Numbered from the stretch's first letter, positions 46,697 through 55,365 are shown. The stretch: DNA of 58,398 nt from Paracoccus beibuensis (GCF_026162625.1 NZ_JAOTBD010000023.1:1-58398), one strand, 5' to 3'. Numbers and translations are program-made. The notes: a model not told the origin generated them from the sequence alone.

Positions 46697-47752
46697 TCAG
46701 ACCTCTTTCACGTGTTCGCGGAAAAGCTGCTCGGCACGGCCCCAGGGGCCGACATGCGGCGCATCAAGGCTCTCCAGCACCGGCAGAAGCTGGGCCGCGT
46801 AATCTTCCGAACTTTCGCGTGGCAGCATCGAGGGCAGGTTGTCGATCGCCATCACGTCCAGCGGCGGCACGTCGGCCACGCGCAGCACCGGCGCGTCCCA
46901 GCTGGTCGTGCGGTCATAGACCTTGATCGGGGAAAACTCGCTGGTCGGGTCGCAGGCCACGTCGCCGATCACGGTCAGCGTGCGGGCCGCGCCCGTCGCA
47001 TCAGCCGGAACAAAGACCGGTGCGCCCGGCTGCGCCAGGATCGCGTTGATGAATACGTCGTGCATCAATACCTCGGGGAAGGGGCCGCCATGCGCGGTTT
47101 CGGCCATGTCCCAGGCGGTGACCGGCACGCCCAGATCGGTCAGCAGGTCGGACGCGCCGCGCCCCACGCGCCCCTTGGCGCCGATCACGATGGCCCGGGG
47201 GCGCGGGCGCCCCGTCGCGTCCATTCGCGCGCGCAGGTCCTGCAGCAGGTGTTCGCGGCTGGCATGGACATGGACCGGCCCACAGAGGCCGCCATGCGCC
47301 TGCGCGACCCATGCCATCAGCGACACGGCCGCACCGGCATAGCCCGCCCAATACCCAAAGGCTGCCAGCCGCCGCCCGTCCTCATCCGTCAGGTATTCCA
47401 GGTCATAGAGCGTCCCGCCGCCCTCCCTGAATCGCTTCAGCAGGGCACGCCCGGCCGGCTGACCCTTGAAGGCATGGCCGAACATGATGTGGCGGTGGCG
47501 CAGGGGCGTGCCGTCCTCGGGCAGTTCCTTCAGGCCGAAGACCATGGCGTCTTCCGGCGCTTCAGGCCAACTGCCCTCTGGCGCGATCTGGGCGCCTGCA
47601 CGGGCATAATCCTGGATCGGAATGACGCGGCGCGGGCTGTCTTCCACCGTGACAGTCATTCCGCGCCCGATCAGGCTGGCGACGCCGGCGGGAGTGATGC
47701 CCACGCGATCCTCGTTCGGCCGGCTTTCCGCCCTGACCCACAGATGTGTCAT
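46697..47752 (-). CDS. Saccharopine dehydrogenase, lysine-forming type (LYS1/lysine-ketoglutarate reductase-like)
   Basis: A 351-residue enzyme of the alanine dehydrogenase/LYS1 fold. HLWVRAESRPNEDRVGITPAGVASLI and the FGHAFKGQ motif are typical, with a dinucleotide motif in IVIGAKGRVGRGASDLL. It would condense lysine with 2-oxoglutarate (or the reverse). Together with the next gene it makes up the two halves of the bifunctional saccharopine route, here as separate proteins. ATG at 47752 is preferred over an earlier ATG because the family begins there. Confidence 0.87.
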   Translation of the reverse strand: MTHLWVRAESRPNEDRVGITPAGVASLIGRGMTVTVEDSPRRVIPIQDYARAGAQIAPEGSWPEAPEDAMVFGLKELPEDGTPLRHRHIMFGHAFKGQPAGRALLKRFREGGGTLYDLEYLTDEDGRRLAAFGYWAGYAGAAVSLMAWVAQAHGGLCGPVHVHASREHLLQDLRARMDATGRPRPRAIVIGAKGRVGRGASDLLTDLGVPVTAWDMAETAHGGPFPEVLMHDVFINAILAQPGAPVFVPADATGAARTLTVIGDVACDPTSEFSPIKVYDRTTSWDAPVLRVADVPPLDVMAIDNLPSMLPRESSEDYAAQLLPVLESLDAPHVGPWGRAEQLFREHVKEV

Positions 47753-47876
47753 CGCCAACCCCTTGTTCCGCGACCGATCTGCCCGCAAACTAGGTCAGCC
47801 GCGCACTGGCCGCAAGGACGGGAACCGGTGCGCGCGACGCGATGTTTTCCATGGACCCCCGTCGAAGGAATAGACA

Positions 47877-48644
47877 ATGCGCCTGACCCGACGCTCTGGA
47901 TTGAAGCTGGCCGCCGCACTGGCCGGCAGCGCCCTGATCCCCACACTGGCCCTTGCCCAATCGGCCCCCTTTCGCCACGAGGTGGATGGCGGCGAGGTGG
48001 TGATCCACCCCGTCGACCACGCCTCGATGGTCTGGGAAACGCCCGGCGGCGTGATCTATGTCGACCCCGTCGGCGGGGCCGAGGCCTATGCCGACCTGCC
48101 CGCCCCCGACCTGATCCTGATCACCCACGAACATGGCGACCACTATGACCAGCCGACGCTGGACGCCCTGCCCGAGGTGCCGGTCATCGCCAACCAGGCC
48201 GTGGCCGACATGCTGCCCGAAGCCATGGGCAGCCGCACGACAGTCATGGCCAATGGCGACGATGGCCAGGCGCTCGACATGCCCATCAAGGCCATCCCCG
48301 CCTATAACACGACCGAGGATCGCCAGCAGTATCACCCCCAAGGCCGCGACAACGGCTATATCCTGACCATCGGCGGCAAGCGCTTCCTGATCGCCGGCGA
48401 TACCGAGGACACGCCGGAACTGCGCCAGCTGCAGGACATCTTCGTGGCCTTCCTGCCGATGAACCTGCCCTATACGATGACCGTCCAGCAGGCGGCCGAG
48501 GCAGTGGCCGCCTTCGCCCCCGAGATCGTCTATCCCTATCACCACCGCGGCAGCGACCTCGAGGAGTTCAAGCGGCTGGTGGCCGAGGGCGGATCGGGCG
48601 CCGAGGTGGTCATCGCCAACTGGTACCCGGACGGCGAAGCCTGA
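47877..48644 (+). CDS. Secreted metallo-beta-lactamase-fold hydrolase (UlaG-like)
   Basis: A 255-residue MBL-fold protein. A twin-arginine-like N-terminus (RRSGLKLAAALAG, to ALAQ near 28) suggests Tat export. The zinc motif THEHGDHYD (His84, His86, Asp88, His89), GDTEDTPEL and the late His pair YPYHHRGSD complete the metal site. It belongs to the broad UlaG/YcbL-like group; the substrate is unknown. It is divergent from the saccharopine operon. Confidence 0.85.
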   Translation: MRLTRRSGLKLAAALAGSALIPTLALAQSAPFRHEVDGGEVVIHPVDHASMVWETPGGVIYVDPVGGAEAYADLPAPDLILITHEHGDHYDQPTLDALPEVPVIANQAVADMLPEAMGSRTTVMANGDDGQALDMPIKAIPAYNTTEDRQQYHPQGRDNGYILTIGGKRFLIAGDTEDTPELRQLQDIFVAFLPMNLPYTMTVQQAAEAVAAFAPEIVYPYHHRGSDLEEFKRLVAEGGSGAEVVIANWYPDGEA

Positions 48645-48650
48645 CACGCC

Positions 48651-49355
48651 ATGCAGCGTCGGTCCCTGCGGATCGTGGGCCTGGCCGTTGCCGCGCTTGC
48701 CGCGGCCGGGCTGGCCCTGTGGCTCTGGCCGTCCCTGCCGGCTTTGCAGAACGACCTGACCCGGCTGCAGGGCCTGCTGGAGCATGGGCAGGGCTGGCGC
48801 GACCGGAACCCGCGCCTGGCCGCCTTGATCTATCTGGGCGGCTTCGCGCTGGCGGGCGCGCTGCCCGTCCCGGTGGTGGTGGCCCTGACCTTGGCCGGCG
48901 GGGCATTCTTCGGCTTCTGGCTGGGGCTTGCCCTGTCCCTTGCGGGTACGATCGCGGCGGCCATGCTGACCTTCATGGCCGCGCGCCACCTGCTGGCCCG
49001 GCCGGTCCGTCGCCTGCTGGATGGCCGTATCGACCAGCTGGACCGCATGGCCGAGGCCAACGGGGCACTCGCGCTTCTCAGCCTGCGGATGACGCCGGCG
49101 CTGCCGTTCTTCGTGCTGAACCTGGCCTCGGGCGTCAGCATCATGACCGCGCGCACCTTCGCGCTGGTGTCGCTGCTGGGCGTGCTGCCCAACAAGCTGA
49201 TCCTGACAGCCGCCGGCACCCAGCTGGCCGAGATCGACTATATCTCGGACATCGCGGGGCCCCGGGTGATCGCGCTGGTGGCGCTGCTGGCGGTCTTCCC
49301 GTGGGTGGCGCGCTGGCTGTCGCGACGGCTCCGGGGCCGGCTGGCGCAGACCTAG
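48651..49355 (+). CDS. TVP38/TMEM64 (DedA-like) membrane protein
   Basis: A 234-residue membrane protein with about five hydrophobic segments. The conserved SNARE-associated core GAFFGFWLGLALSLAGTIAAAMLTFMAARHLLARPVRRLLDGR is followed by LLSLRMTPALPFFVLNLASGVSIM. The family is linked to lipid scrambling or flipping. It lies six bases behind the MBL gene. Its TAG stop shares CTAG (49352-49355) with the convergent pseudouridine synthase stop. Confidence 0.88.
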   Translation: MQRRSLRIVGLAVAALAAAGLALWLWPSLPALQNDLTRLQGLLEHGQGWRDRNPRLAALIYLGGFALAGALPVPVVVALTLAGGAFFGFWLGLALSLAGTIAAAMLTFMAARHLLARPVRRLLDGRIDQLDRMAEANGALALLSLRMTPALPFFVLNLASGVSIMTARTFALVSLLGVLPNKLILTAAGTQLAEIDYISDIAGPRVIALVALLAVFPWVARWLSRRLRGRLAQT

Positions 49356-50002
49356 AACGGCACGGGCGCGGAAAATCCCTGCACCACGCCGCTTTCCGGG
49401 TGACGGAACCTTAGGCTTTCGGCATGAAGCATCAGCCGCGGATGTTCCGCCGCCGCGCCCGTGGCATAAAGCGGATCGCCCAGGATAGGATGCCCGGTTT
49501 CGGCCATGTGGACGCGCAGCTGATGGCTGCGGCCGGTGACCGGCATCAACCGGACCCGCGTCTCCTGATCGTTCGCGCGCATCACCCGCCAGTCGGTTTG
49601 CGCATGCCGGCCCTCGACATGGTCGACCTTCTGGCGCGGACGGTTCGGCCAGTCCACGATCAGCGGCAGGTCGACGCGGCCGGTCTTTGGCTCCAGCCGC
49701 CCGGCCAGGCGGGCGACATAGACCTTGCGGGTCTGCCGATCCTCGAACTGCTTGGACAGGTGGCGCTGCGCATGGGGCGTCAGGGCGAAGACCATCACCC
49801 CCGATGTGTCCAGGTCCAGCCGATGCACCAGCAGCACGGACGGAAAGGTGGCCCGCAATCGCGCGATCAGGCAGTCGGCCCGATCCTCGCCGCGCCCCGG
49901 CACGGACAGCAGGCCCGCCTGCTTGTGGACGACCAGCACGTCGTCATCGGCATGGATGACGACGGGCGCATCGGGCGGCGGCGCGTAGACGAACCCGCTC
50001 AT
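49352..50002 (-). CDS. RluA family pseudouridine synthase
   Basis: A 216-residue RNA pseudouridine synthase. The catalytic Asp63 is in LVHRLDLDTSGVMVFA. The family-typical YVARLAGRL, GRSHQLRVHMAETGHPILGDPLY follows. There is no S4 domain. The RNA site cannot be predicted, though small members of this type often modify 23S rRNA or tRNA. The start overlaps the RhtB stop (ATGA). Confidence 0.9.
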   Translation of the reverse strand: MSGFVYAPPPDAPVVIHADDDVLVVHKQAGLLSVPGRGEDRADCLIARLRATFPSVLLVHRLDLDTSGVMVFALTPHAQRHLSKQFEDRQTRKVYVARLAGRLEPKTGRVDLPLIVDWPNRPRQKVDHVEGRHAQTDWRVMRANDQETRVRLMPVTGRSHQLRVHMAETGHPILGDPLYATGAAAEHPRLMLHAESLRFRHPESGVVQGFSAPVPF

Positions 50003-50625
50003 TTCGCGACGAGGCGCACCGCAAGCCCCGCGAACATAACGGCGGCGATCTTGTTGACCAGTGCCAGGCGCTTGCCGATCACGTTGCCGGCGATCCCGCC
50101 GACGACGCCGTAACCGATGGTCACCAGCGTCCCGGTGAAGGCGAAGATCAGGCCCAGGCCCAGGATCTGCTGCCAGATGGGACCCCAGGCAATGTTGGTG
50201 AACTGCGGCAGGAAAGCCAGCATGAACAGCACCGGCTTGGGGTTCAGCGCGTTCGACAGAAACCCCCGGCGGACGATGTTCCAGACCCGGACGCTGCCGC
50301 GCGCCGACGGATCGATGTCCCCCGACCGCCAGCTTTTCCACGCCAGCCACAGCAGGTAGGCCGCGCCGGCGTATTTGATGGCACGCAGCGCCTCGGGGTG
50401 GGCGGCGACGACCGCGCCCAGCCCGATGGTGGCCAGCGTCACATGCATCAGCACGCCCAGGCCCACCCCGACACCGGCCCAGGCCCCGGCGCGTGGGCCG
50501 CCCTGGATGCCGCAGGCGCTGGCAAAGAAGACGTCCTGCCCCGGCGCGAAGTTCAGCACCAGCCCCCCGGCGATGAAGGCCATCATCTGCGCCAGGGGGA
50601 TGTTCGCCAGCGTTTCCCAGATCAT
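49999..50625 (-). CDS. LysE/RhtB family amino-acid exporter
   Basis: A 208-residue membrane protein with six predicted segments. FAPGQDVFFASACGIQGGPRAGAWAGVGVGLGVLMH is the family signature, and FLSNALNPKPVLFMLAFLPQF follows. Exports amino acids or derivatives; the substrate is unknown. Its ATG overlaps the GFA stop (ATGA), and its own stop overlaps the RluA start, so it sits in a continuous translational chain. Confidence 0.9.
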   Translation of the reverse strand: MIWETLANIPLAQMMAFIAGGLVLNFAPGQDVFFASACGIQGGPRAGAWAGVGVGLGVLMHVTLATIGLGAVVAAHPEALRAIKYAGAAYLLWLAWKSWRSGDIDPSARGSVRVWNIVRRGFLSNALNPKPVLFMLAFLPQFTNIAWGPIWQQILGLGLIFAFTGTLVTIGYGVVGGIAGNVIGKRLALVNKIAAVMFAGLAVRLVAK

Positions 50626-51011
50626 TCGGGCGCCTCTTGCGGGAACTGCGGCAGGCCATCGGCGATGTCGTAATAGTCGCCCTTGTCGGCCACGAAGATG
50701 TGCCCCTGCAGGCGCATCCCCGTCGGCTGGTCCAGCGCGCCCGGCGCCACGTCGACCTCGGACCCGCCCGTCTGCTTCCAGAACAGCGCGCTGCCGCATT
50801 CGGTGCAAAAGCCCCGCTCGGCCTTTTCGGACGAGGCGAACCAGCGTACCGGCCCCTCGACCTCCAGCCCCTTCACGCCGACCGCGGCCCAGACATGGCC
50901 CGACCAGCGCCGGCATTGCCCGCAATGGCAGGCCCGCAGGACGTCGGCCGAGTGTTGCGCGCGAAACCGCACCGCCCCGCACAGGCAGTGACCCGTCAGA
51001 TCATGTTGCAC
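50622..51011 (-). CDS. GFA (glutathione-dependent formaldehyde-activating) family protein
   Basis: A 129-residue zinc protein. Cysteines GHCLCGAVRF, ACHCGQCRRWSG and GFCTECGSALF match the GFA/CENP-V fold. The name overstates what is known; activity on S-hydroxymethyl-glutathione is doubtful for most members. The start is a GTG at 51011 with GAGGAGG at ideal spacing. It lies inside the 3' end of the GAF-domain gene, which it overlaps by 11 bases. A longer start would overlap much more. Confidence 0.85.
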   Translation of the reverse strand: MQHDLTGHCLCGAVRFRAQHSADVLRACHCGQCRRWSGHVWAAVGVKGLEVEGPVRWFASSEKAERGFCTECGSALFWKQTGGSEVDVAPGALDQPTGMRLQGHIFVADKGDYYDIADGLPQFPQEAPE

Positions 51012-51453
51012 CGAAAACCTCCTCGAGAATGGCGGCAAGCGCCGTGGCATCGCCTTCGTCGAAGGCATCGGGCCGGTCGCTGTCGATGTCCAGGACCCCG
51101 ATCAGCCGCTCGCCCGCCCCGAAGACCGGCAGGACAATCTCTGACCGCGTGCTGCTGGAGCAGGCGATATGGCCGGGAAACGCCTCGACATCGGGAACGA
51201 TCTGAACCTGCCCCGTCCGCGCCGCAGCGCCGCAGACGCCGCGGGAAAACGGGATCACCAGGCAGCCATGCCCGCCCTGGTAGGGTCCGATCTTCAGAAG
51301 CTCGGTCGCAACGACGCGATAGAAGCCGGTCCAGTCGAACCGGTTGTCCGAATGATGCAGCTCGCAGGCAACGGTCGCCATCAGCGCGACCTGGTCGGTC
51401 TCGCCTTCGCACAGGGCCCTGATGCGGGCCGCCAGATCGTCATAATCGCTCAT
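51001..51453 (-). CDS. Free methionine-(R)-sulfoxide reductase-like GAF protein (MsrC type)
   Basis: A 150-residue single GAF domain. Three cysteines are placed as in the catalytic set of fRMsr: HGCLVIPF, RGVCGAAART and HIACSSSTRSEIVLPV. FDWTGFYRV and LIGVLDIDSDRPDAFDEGD are diagnostic. It reduces free Met-R-sulfoxide. It is the first gene of a four-gene minus-strand chain and is divergent from the sensor kinase gene, with 133 bases between them. Confidence 0.87.
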   Translation of the reverse strand: MSDYDDLAARIRALCEGETDQVALMATVACELHHSDNRFDWTGFYRVVATELLKIGPYQGGHGCLVIPFSRGVCGAAARTGQVQIVPDVEAFPGHIACSSSTRSEIVLPVFGAGERLIGVLDIDSDRPDAFDEGDATALAAILEEVFGAT

Positions 51454-51586
51454 GTCCTCATCAATACGCCCGCGCGGAGGCGCAGGAAAGCCCGCCGCAT
51501 CTTCTCTCGTCGAATATACCCGCCAGGACCGCAGGTCGGCGGCATTCTCATTGCCCCCGCCCGCACTTGCCCCCAATCTGCCCGCC

Positions 51587-52918
51587 ATGACGCTGCAGAG
51601 CCGCATCCTTCTGGTCATCCTTGCCACGCAACTGGTCCTTGCGGGCATTCTGGCGGCAGGCAGCCTCGACCGGCTGCGCCGCGACATCGCGACCGAAACA
51701 CGGACCGGCGCGCAGACCGCCCGCAACCTGGTGCTGGCCACCATCGGCACGATGCAGGACGCGGTGCCGCCGGACCGCGTGATGGCCCTGCTGCCCGAAC
51801 GCCTGACGGAACCGCGCCACGCCCGCATCGGCGTGATGGATGCGCTGGACGGCACGCTGCGCCAGCCGCCGGGGCCTGCTGACCCGCTTCTGCAGGCCCC
51901 GCGCTGGTTCGCGGCCCTCGTGGCGCCATATCCGCAGGAAACACGCCTGCCGGTCGTCGTCGCGGGCCGACCCCGCGGCTATGTGCTGATCACCGGCGAC
52001 CCGGCCGAGGAGATCGCCCGCGCCTGGCGCGACATGCGCGACCTTATGGCGCTGACCCTGGCGCTGGCCGCGCTGCAGGCGATGCTGATCGCGCAGGCGC
52101 TGTCGCGGGGCCTGCGACCGCTGGAGAGGATAGCCACGCGTCTGTCGGACCTGACGCGCGGCGACCTTGAATCGCGTATCGGACACCTGCCGCAGCCCGA
52201 GCTTGCGCCGCTGGCGCGCCATGCCGACAACCTGGCCGAGGCGCTGGAGCAGGCCCATGCCGACCGGCGCCGGCTGCAGCACCAGATCGTCGCGCGCGCC
52301 GATGCGGAACGAAAGGCCATCGCCCGCGACCTGCATGACGAGATGGGCCCCTGCCTCTTCGGCCTGCGGGTCGAGGCCGATGCCCTGCGCGAAACGGCGC
52401 CCGATGCCGCCACCCGGCAGGCAGCCGACCAGATCGGCACCATCGCCGACCAGATCGCCAGCGTGAACCGGGCGCTGCTGAACGACCTGCGGCCGATGGC
52501 GGTGGGGCAACTGCCGCTGGCGACGGTGCTGGCCGACTATGTCGAGGATCTGAACCGCCGCTTTCCCGAAACCCGCATCGACCTGGACATCGCCGCGGGC
52601 CTGCCCGAGCCCGACGAGCCGACCGCGCTGACCCTGTTCCGCATCCTGCAGGAGGGCACGACCAACGCGCTGCGGCATGCGCGGGCGGGGCGCGTGACCA
52701 TCCGGCTCTGGACCGATCCGGCGCATTGGCGCATGATCCTGGCCGATGACGGCGCGGGCATCGCCGATGGTCGGCGCGAAGGCACCGGGCTGACCGGGAT
52801 GAGAGAGCGCATCACCCTGCTGGGGGGCGACCTGCGGCTGGAGTCGGATGCCGAGGGGACGCGGCTTACGGCCCGGCTGCCCCGGCAGGCGGCGCAGAGA
52901 AACAGGACGACGACGTGA
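51587..52918 (+). CDS. NarL-type sensor histidine kinase
   Basis: A 443-residue membrane sensor kinase. One membrane helix (7-29), a ~120-residue periplasmic domain of no recognised family, and a second helix (about 152-172) precede a HAMP-like stretch. A HisKA_3 dimerisation domain has His250 in AIARDLHDEMGP. An ATPase domain carries EGTTNALRHARA and LADDGAGI. No ribosome site is visible before the ATG, so a leaderless or weak start is likely. Its stop overlaps the regulator start (GTGA). Confidence 0.9.
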   Translation: MTLQSRILLVILATQLVLAGILAAGSLDRLRRDIATETRTGAQTARNLVLATIGTMQDAVPPDRVMALLPERLTEPRHARIGVMDALDGTLRQPPGPADPLLQAPRWFAALVAPYPQETRLPVVVAGRPRGYVLITGDPAEEIARAWRDMRDLMALTLALAALQAMLIAQALSRGLRPLERIATRLSDLTRGDLESRIGHLPQPELAPLARHADNLAEALEQAHADRRRLQHQIVARADAERKAIARDLHDEMGPCLFGLRVEADALRETAPDAATRQAADQIGTIADQIASVNRALLNDLRPMAVGQLPLATVLADYVEDLNRRFPETRIDLDIAAGLPEPDEPTALTLFRILQEGTTNALRHARAGRVTIRLWTDPAHWRMILADDGAGIADGRREGTGLTGMRERITLLGGDLRLESDAEGTRLTARLPRQAAQRNRTTT

Positions 52919-53541
52919 CGAAACATGCCCTGGTCATCGACGACCACCCGATCACCCACCTGGGCGCCAGTCGCCTGCTGCGCGACCTGGGCTATGATCC
53001 CGTAGGCCAGGCCATGTCGGGCGAAGAGGCGCTGGACCAGCTCGCAGCCGGTCCCGCGCCCGACCTGATCGTGCTGGACATCAGCCTGCCGGGCGCGGGG
53101 GGCCTCGACCTGGTCGCGCCGCTGCGCGAGGCGGCGCCGGGGGCACGGATCCTCGTCTTCTCGATGAACGACCAGACGGGCTTTGCCGCCCGTGCGCTGC
53201 AGGCCGGGGCGCAGGGCTTCCTGTCGAAGAACGCGCCGCCCGCCGATTTCCGCAACGCCGTCCGCATGCTGGAGGCGGGAGAGTTCTACCTGGCGCCCAA
53301 GCAGGCCATGGCCCTGGCCACGCTGCGCGCCGGCGCCAGCGGCGACCCCTTGGGTGCCCTGTCCGACCGAGAACGCCAGGTGCTGGCGCTGATCGGCCGG
53401 GGCCACGGGCTGCAGGCCATCGCGGATCGGCTTGGGGTCAGCTACAAGACGGCCGCGAACACGTCCTCGGCGCTGAAGAAGAAGCTGGGCGTCGACGGGA
53501 TCAACGGGTTGATGAAGTTCGCGCTGGACAGCGGCGTGTAA
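52915..53541 (+). CDS. NarL/LuxR-type response regulator
   Basis: A 208-residue transcription factor. The receiver domain has DDHP and phospho-acceptor Asp55 (VLDISLPG). The C-terminal LuxR helix-turn-helix is ALSDRERQVLALIGRGHGLQAIADRLGVSYKTAANTSSALKKKLG. The start is GTG, overlapping the kinase stop. Cognate partner of the kinase by position. Nine bases separate it from DUF2478, so it probably controls, and is transcribed with, the genes that follow. Confidence 0.92.
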   Translation: MTKHALVIDDHPITHLGASRLLRDLGYDPVGQAMSGEEALDQLAAGPAPDLIVLDISLPGAGGLDLVAPLREAAPGARILVFSMNDQTGFAARALQAGAQGFLSKNAPPADFRNAVRMLEAGEFYLAPKQAMALATLRAGASGDPLGALSDRERQVLALIGRGHGLQAIADRLGVSYKTAANTSSALKKKLGVDGINGLMKFALDSGV

Positions 53542-53550
53542 GGGGGCGGG

Positions 53551-54063
53551 ATGCTGGGATGGTTCACGACGGCCGCGGATGCGCCACCGGGTGCGGCCGA
53601 CCGCCTGCTGGCGGACCTGGCCCGCGACCTGCAGGCGCGGGGGCTGGCCGTGGCCGGGGCCGTGCAGGTGAACCACGACCTCGGGCCTGACGTCGCCTGC
53701 GACATGGACATGATCGTGCTGGGCGATCCGGGCGCGCCGATCCGGATCTCGCAGTCGCTGGGGCCGGGGGCCGAGGGGTGCCGGCTGGATACCTCCGCGC
53801 TGGAGGAGGCGGTGGCCCGGACTGCGCCGCACCTGGCCGATGCGCAGATCGTGGTGATCCCCAAATTCGGGCGGCAGGAGGCGATGGGACGCGGCTTTCG
53901 CGACCTGATCGGCAAGGCGGTCGCCGGCGGGCTTCCGGTCATCCTCTACGTGCCGCGCCAGCAGCAGGCGGCGTTTCAGGACTTCGCGGCAGGCATGGAC
54001 GAGCGGCTGCAGCCCGGTGATCTGACCCGGTGGTGCCTGGACCGATTCGCGGGGGCGTCTTGA
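53551..54063 (+). CDS. DUF2478 domain-containing protein
   Basis: A 170-residue cytoplasmic protein matching DUF2478: RGLAVAGAVQ, then EGCRLDTSALEEA, then VVIPKFGRQEAMGRGFRDLIGKAVAGGLPVILYVP. The fold resembles a P-loop nucleotide-binding protein, but the Walker A lysine is missing (the N-terminus reads TTAADAPPGAADRL). Members often lie near molybdenum-related or nitrogen genes; function unknown. Its stop overlaps the TTG start of the TusA-like gene. Confidence 0.78.
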   Translation: MLGWFTTAADAPPGAADRLLADLARDLQARGLAVAGAVQVNHDLGPDVACDMDMIVLGDPGAPIRISQSLGPGAEGCRLDTSALEEAVARTAPHLADAQIVVIPKFGRQEAMGRGFRDLIGKAVAGGLPVILYVPRQQQAAFQDFAAGMDERLQPGDLTRWCLDRFAGAS

Positions 54064-54335
54064 GCGATCCGGACACGATCGACGCGCGGGGGCTGCTCTG
54101 CCCCCTGCCCGTGCTGCGCCTGCGCAAGGCCCTTCTGGCGCTGCCGGAAGGGGCGGTGCTTCGGATGGTCGCGACCGACAGGATGGCCGCGGTCGATGTG
54201 CCGCATTTCTGCCGGCAGTCGGGCCATGTCATGATGGACCGGCGCGATCTGGACGATGGTGCGATTGAATTCACGGTGAAGCGGGGGCCGTCCGTCCCCC
54301 TGGCCGAAGGCGGCCTCACCCCCGGGGATATTTGA
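54060..54335 (+). CDS. TusA-like sulfurtransferase
   Basis: A 91-residue SirA/TusA-family sulfur carrier. Cys14 in DARGLLCPLPVLRLRKAL is the persulfide-carrying residue of the CPxP motif. RMVATDRMAAVDVPHFCRQSGH continues the fold. It hands sulfur to tRNA thiolation, Moco or Fe-S pathways. The start is a TTG at 54060 that overlaps the DUF2478 stop (TTGA), with GGGGG nearby as ribosome site. The C-terminal ~14 residues are an extra tail. Confidence 0.87.
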   Translation: MSDPDTIDARGLLCPLPVLRLRKALLALPEGAVLRMVATDRMAAVDVPHFCRQSGHVMMDRRDLDDGAIEFTVKRGPSVPLAEGGLTPGDI

Positions 54336-54344
54336 GCACAGAAG

Positions 54345-55325
54345 ATGACCATGCCGTTCCTGTCTGCCCGCAAGCGCCTGTCGGAGCTGTCCGAGCGCGA
54401 GATCGTGGCCCTGGCCATCGCATCCGAGGAGGATGACGCGCGCATCTATCGCAACTGGGCCGAGTTCCTGCGCAAGGACTATCCCGCGACCGCCGCGATC
54501 TTCGAGGGAATGAGCGCCGAGGAGGACGGCCACCGCCGCCTGCTGCTGGACACGTTCCACGCCCGCTGGGGCAACGCGATCCCCGTCATCCGCCGGGAAC
54601 ACGTCGCCGGTTACTTCACCCGCCGCCCCGCCTGGATGATGGGCAACCTGTCGCTGGAGACGATCCGCGCGGAAGCCGCCGGCATGGAGCGTGACGCCGC
54701 CGAGTTCTATGCCCATGCCGCGCAGGTCAGCCAGGACGCGCGCACCCGCAAGCTGCTGGGCGATCTGGCCGCGGCAGAGCGCGGCCACGAGAACCGCGCC
54801 TCGGAACTGACGGCCGAGCATCTGGACACCGAGAGCCGAGACGAAGAGAACAGCGTCGCGCATCGCAGCTTCGTCCTGACCTGGGTGCAGCCGGGGCTGG
54901 CGGGGCTGATGGACGGCAGCGTGTCGACGCTGGCGCCGATCTTCGCGACAGCCTTCGCGACGCAGGACCCGTGGACGACCTTCCTGGTCGGCCTGGCGGC
55001 CAGCATCGGCGCGGGCATCAGCATGGGCTTCACCGAGGCTGCGTCGGACGACGGCGTCGTCTCTGGCCGGGGTTCGCCGCTGAAGCGCGGCCTGTCGTCA
55101 GGGGTGATGACCGCGGTGGGTGGCCTGGGACATGCGCTGCCCTATCTGATCCCCGACTTCTGGACGGCCACGACGCTTGCGATCATGGTGGTCTTCGTCG
55201 AGCTCTGGGCCATCGCCTTTATCCAGAACCGCTGGATGCAGACGCCCTTCTGGCGGGCGACCTTGCAAGTGGTCGTGGGCGGTGCTTTGGTGCTGGCCGT
55301 TGGGGTGCTGATCGGGTCGGGATGA
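54345..55325 (+). CDS. mbfA: Membrane-bound ferritin-like iron exporter MbfA
   Basis: A 326-residue protein with an N-terminal rubrerythrin/ferritin-like domain (about 12-165, with [25 protein letters not shown] and [11 protein letters not shown] supplying Glu/His di-iron ligands) fused to a VIT1/CCC1-like membrane domain ([26 protein letters not shown] onward). In rhizobia and Agrobacterium MbfA exports iron and protects against peroxide. Nine bases follow the TusA-like stop. In relatives it is controlled by Irr; I see no ICE-like box in this operon. Confidence 0.93.
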   Translation: MTMPFLSARKRLSELSEREIVALAIASEEDDARIYRNWAEFLRKDYPATAAIFEGMSAEEDGHRRLLLDTFHARWGNAIPVIRREHVAGYFTRRPAWMMGNLSLETIRAEAAGMERDAAEFYAHAAQVSQDARTRKLLGDLAAAERGHENRASELTAEHLDTESRDEENSVAHRSFVLTWVQPGLAGLMDGSVSTLAPIFATAFATQDPWTTFLVGLAASIGAGISMGFTEAASDDGVVSGRGSPLKRGLSSGVMTAVGGLGHALPYLIPDFWTATTLAIMVVFVELWAIAFIQNRWMQTPFWRATLQVVVGGALVLAVGVLIGSG

Positions 55326-55365
55326 CGCGCCCGGAAGGGGGGCGACGTGCACGACCGGTTCCGGC

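Noticed and set aside
44290..46926. Plus-strand open frame antisense to the sugar dehydrogenase and saccharopine genes
   Set aside because: No start context, no domain, and three real minus-strand genes with clear motifs occupy the same bases.
53551..54063. DUF2478 as an active P-loop NTPase
   Set aside because: The N-terminus lacks a GxxxxGK[ST] lysine, so nucleotide hydrolysis cannot be claimed from sequence.
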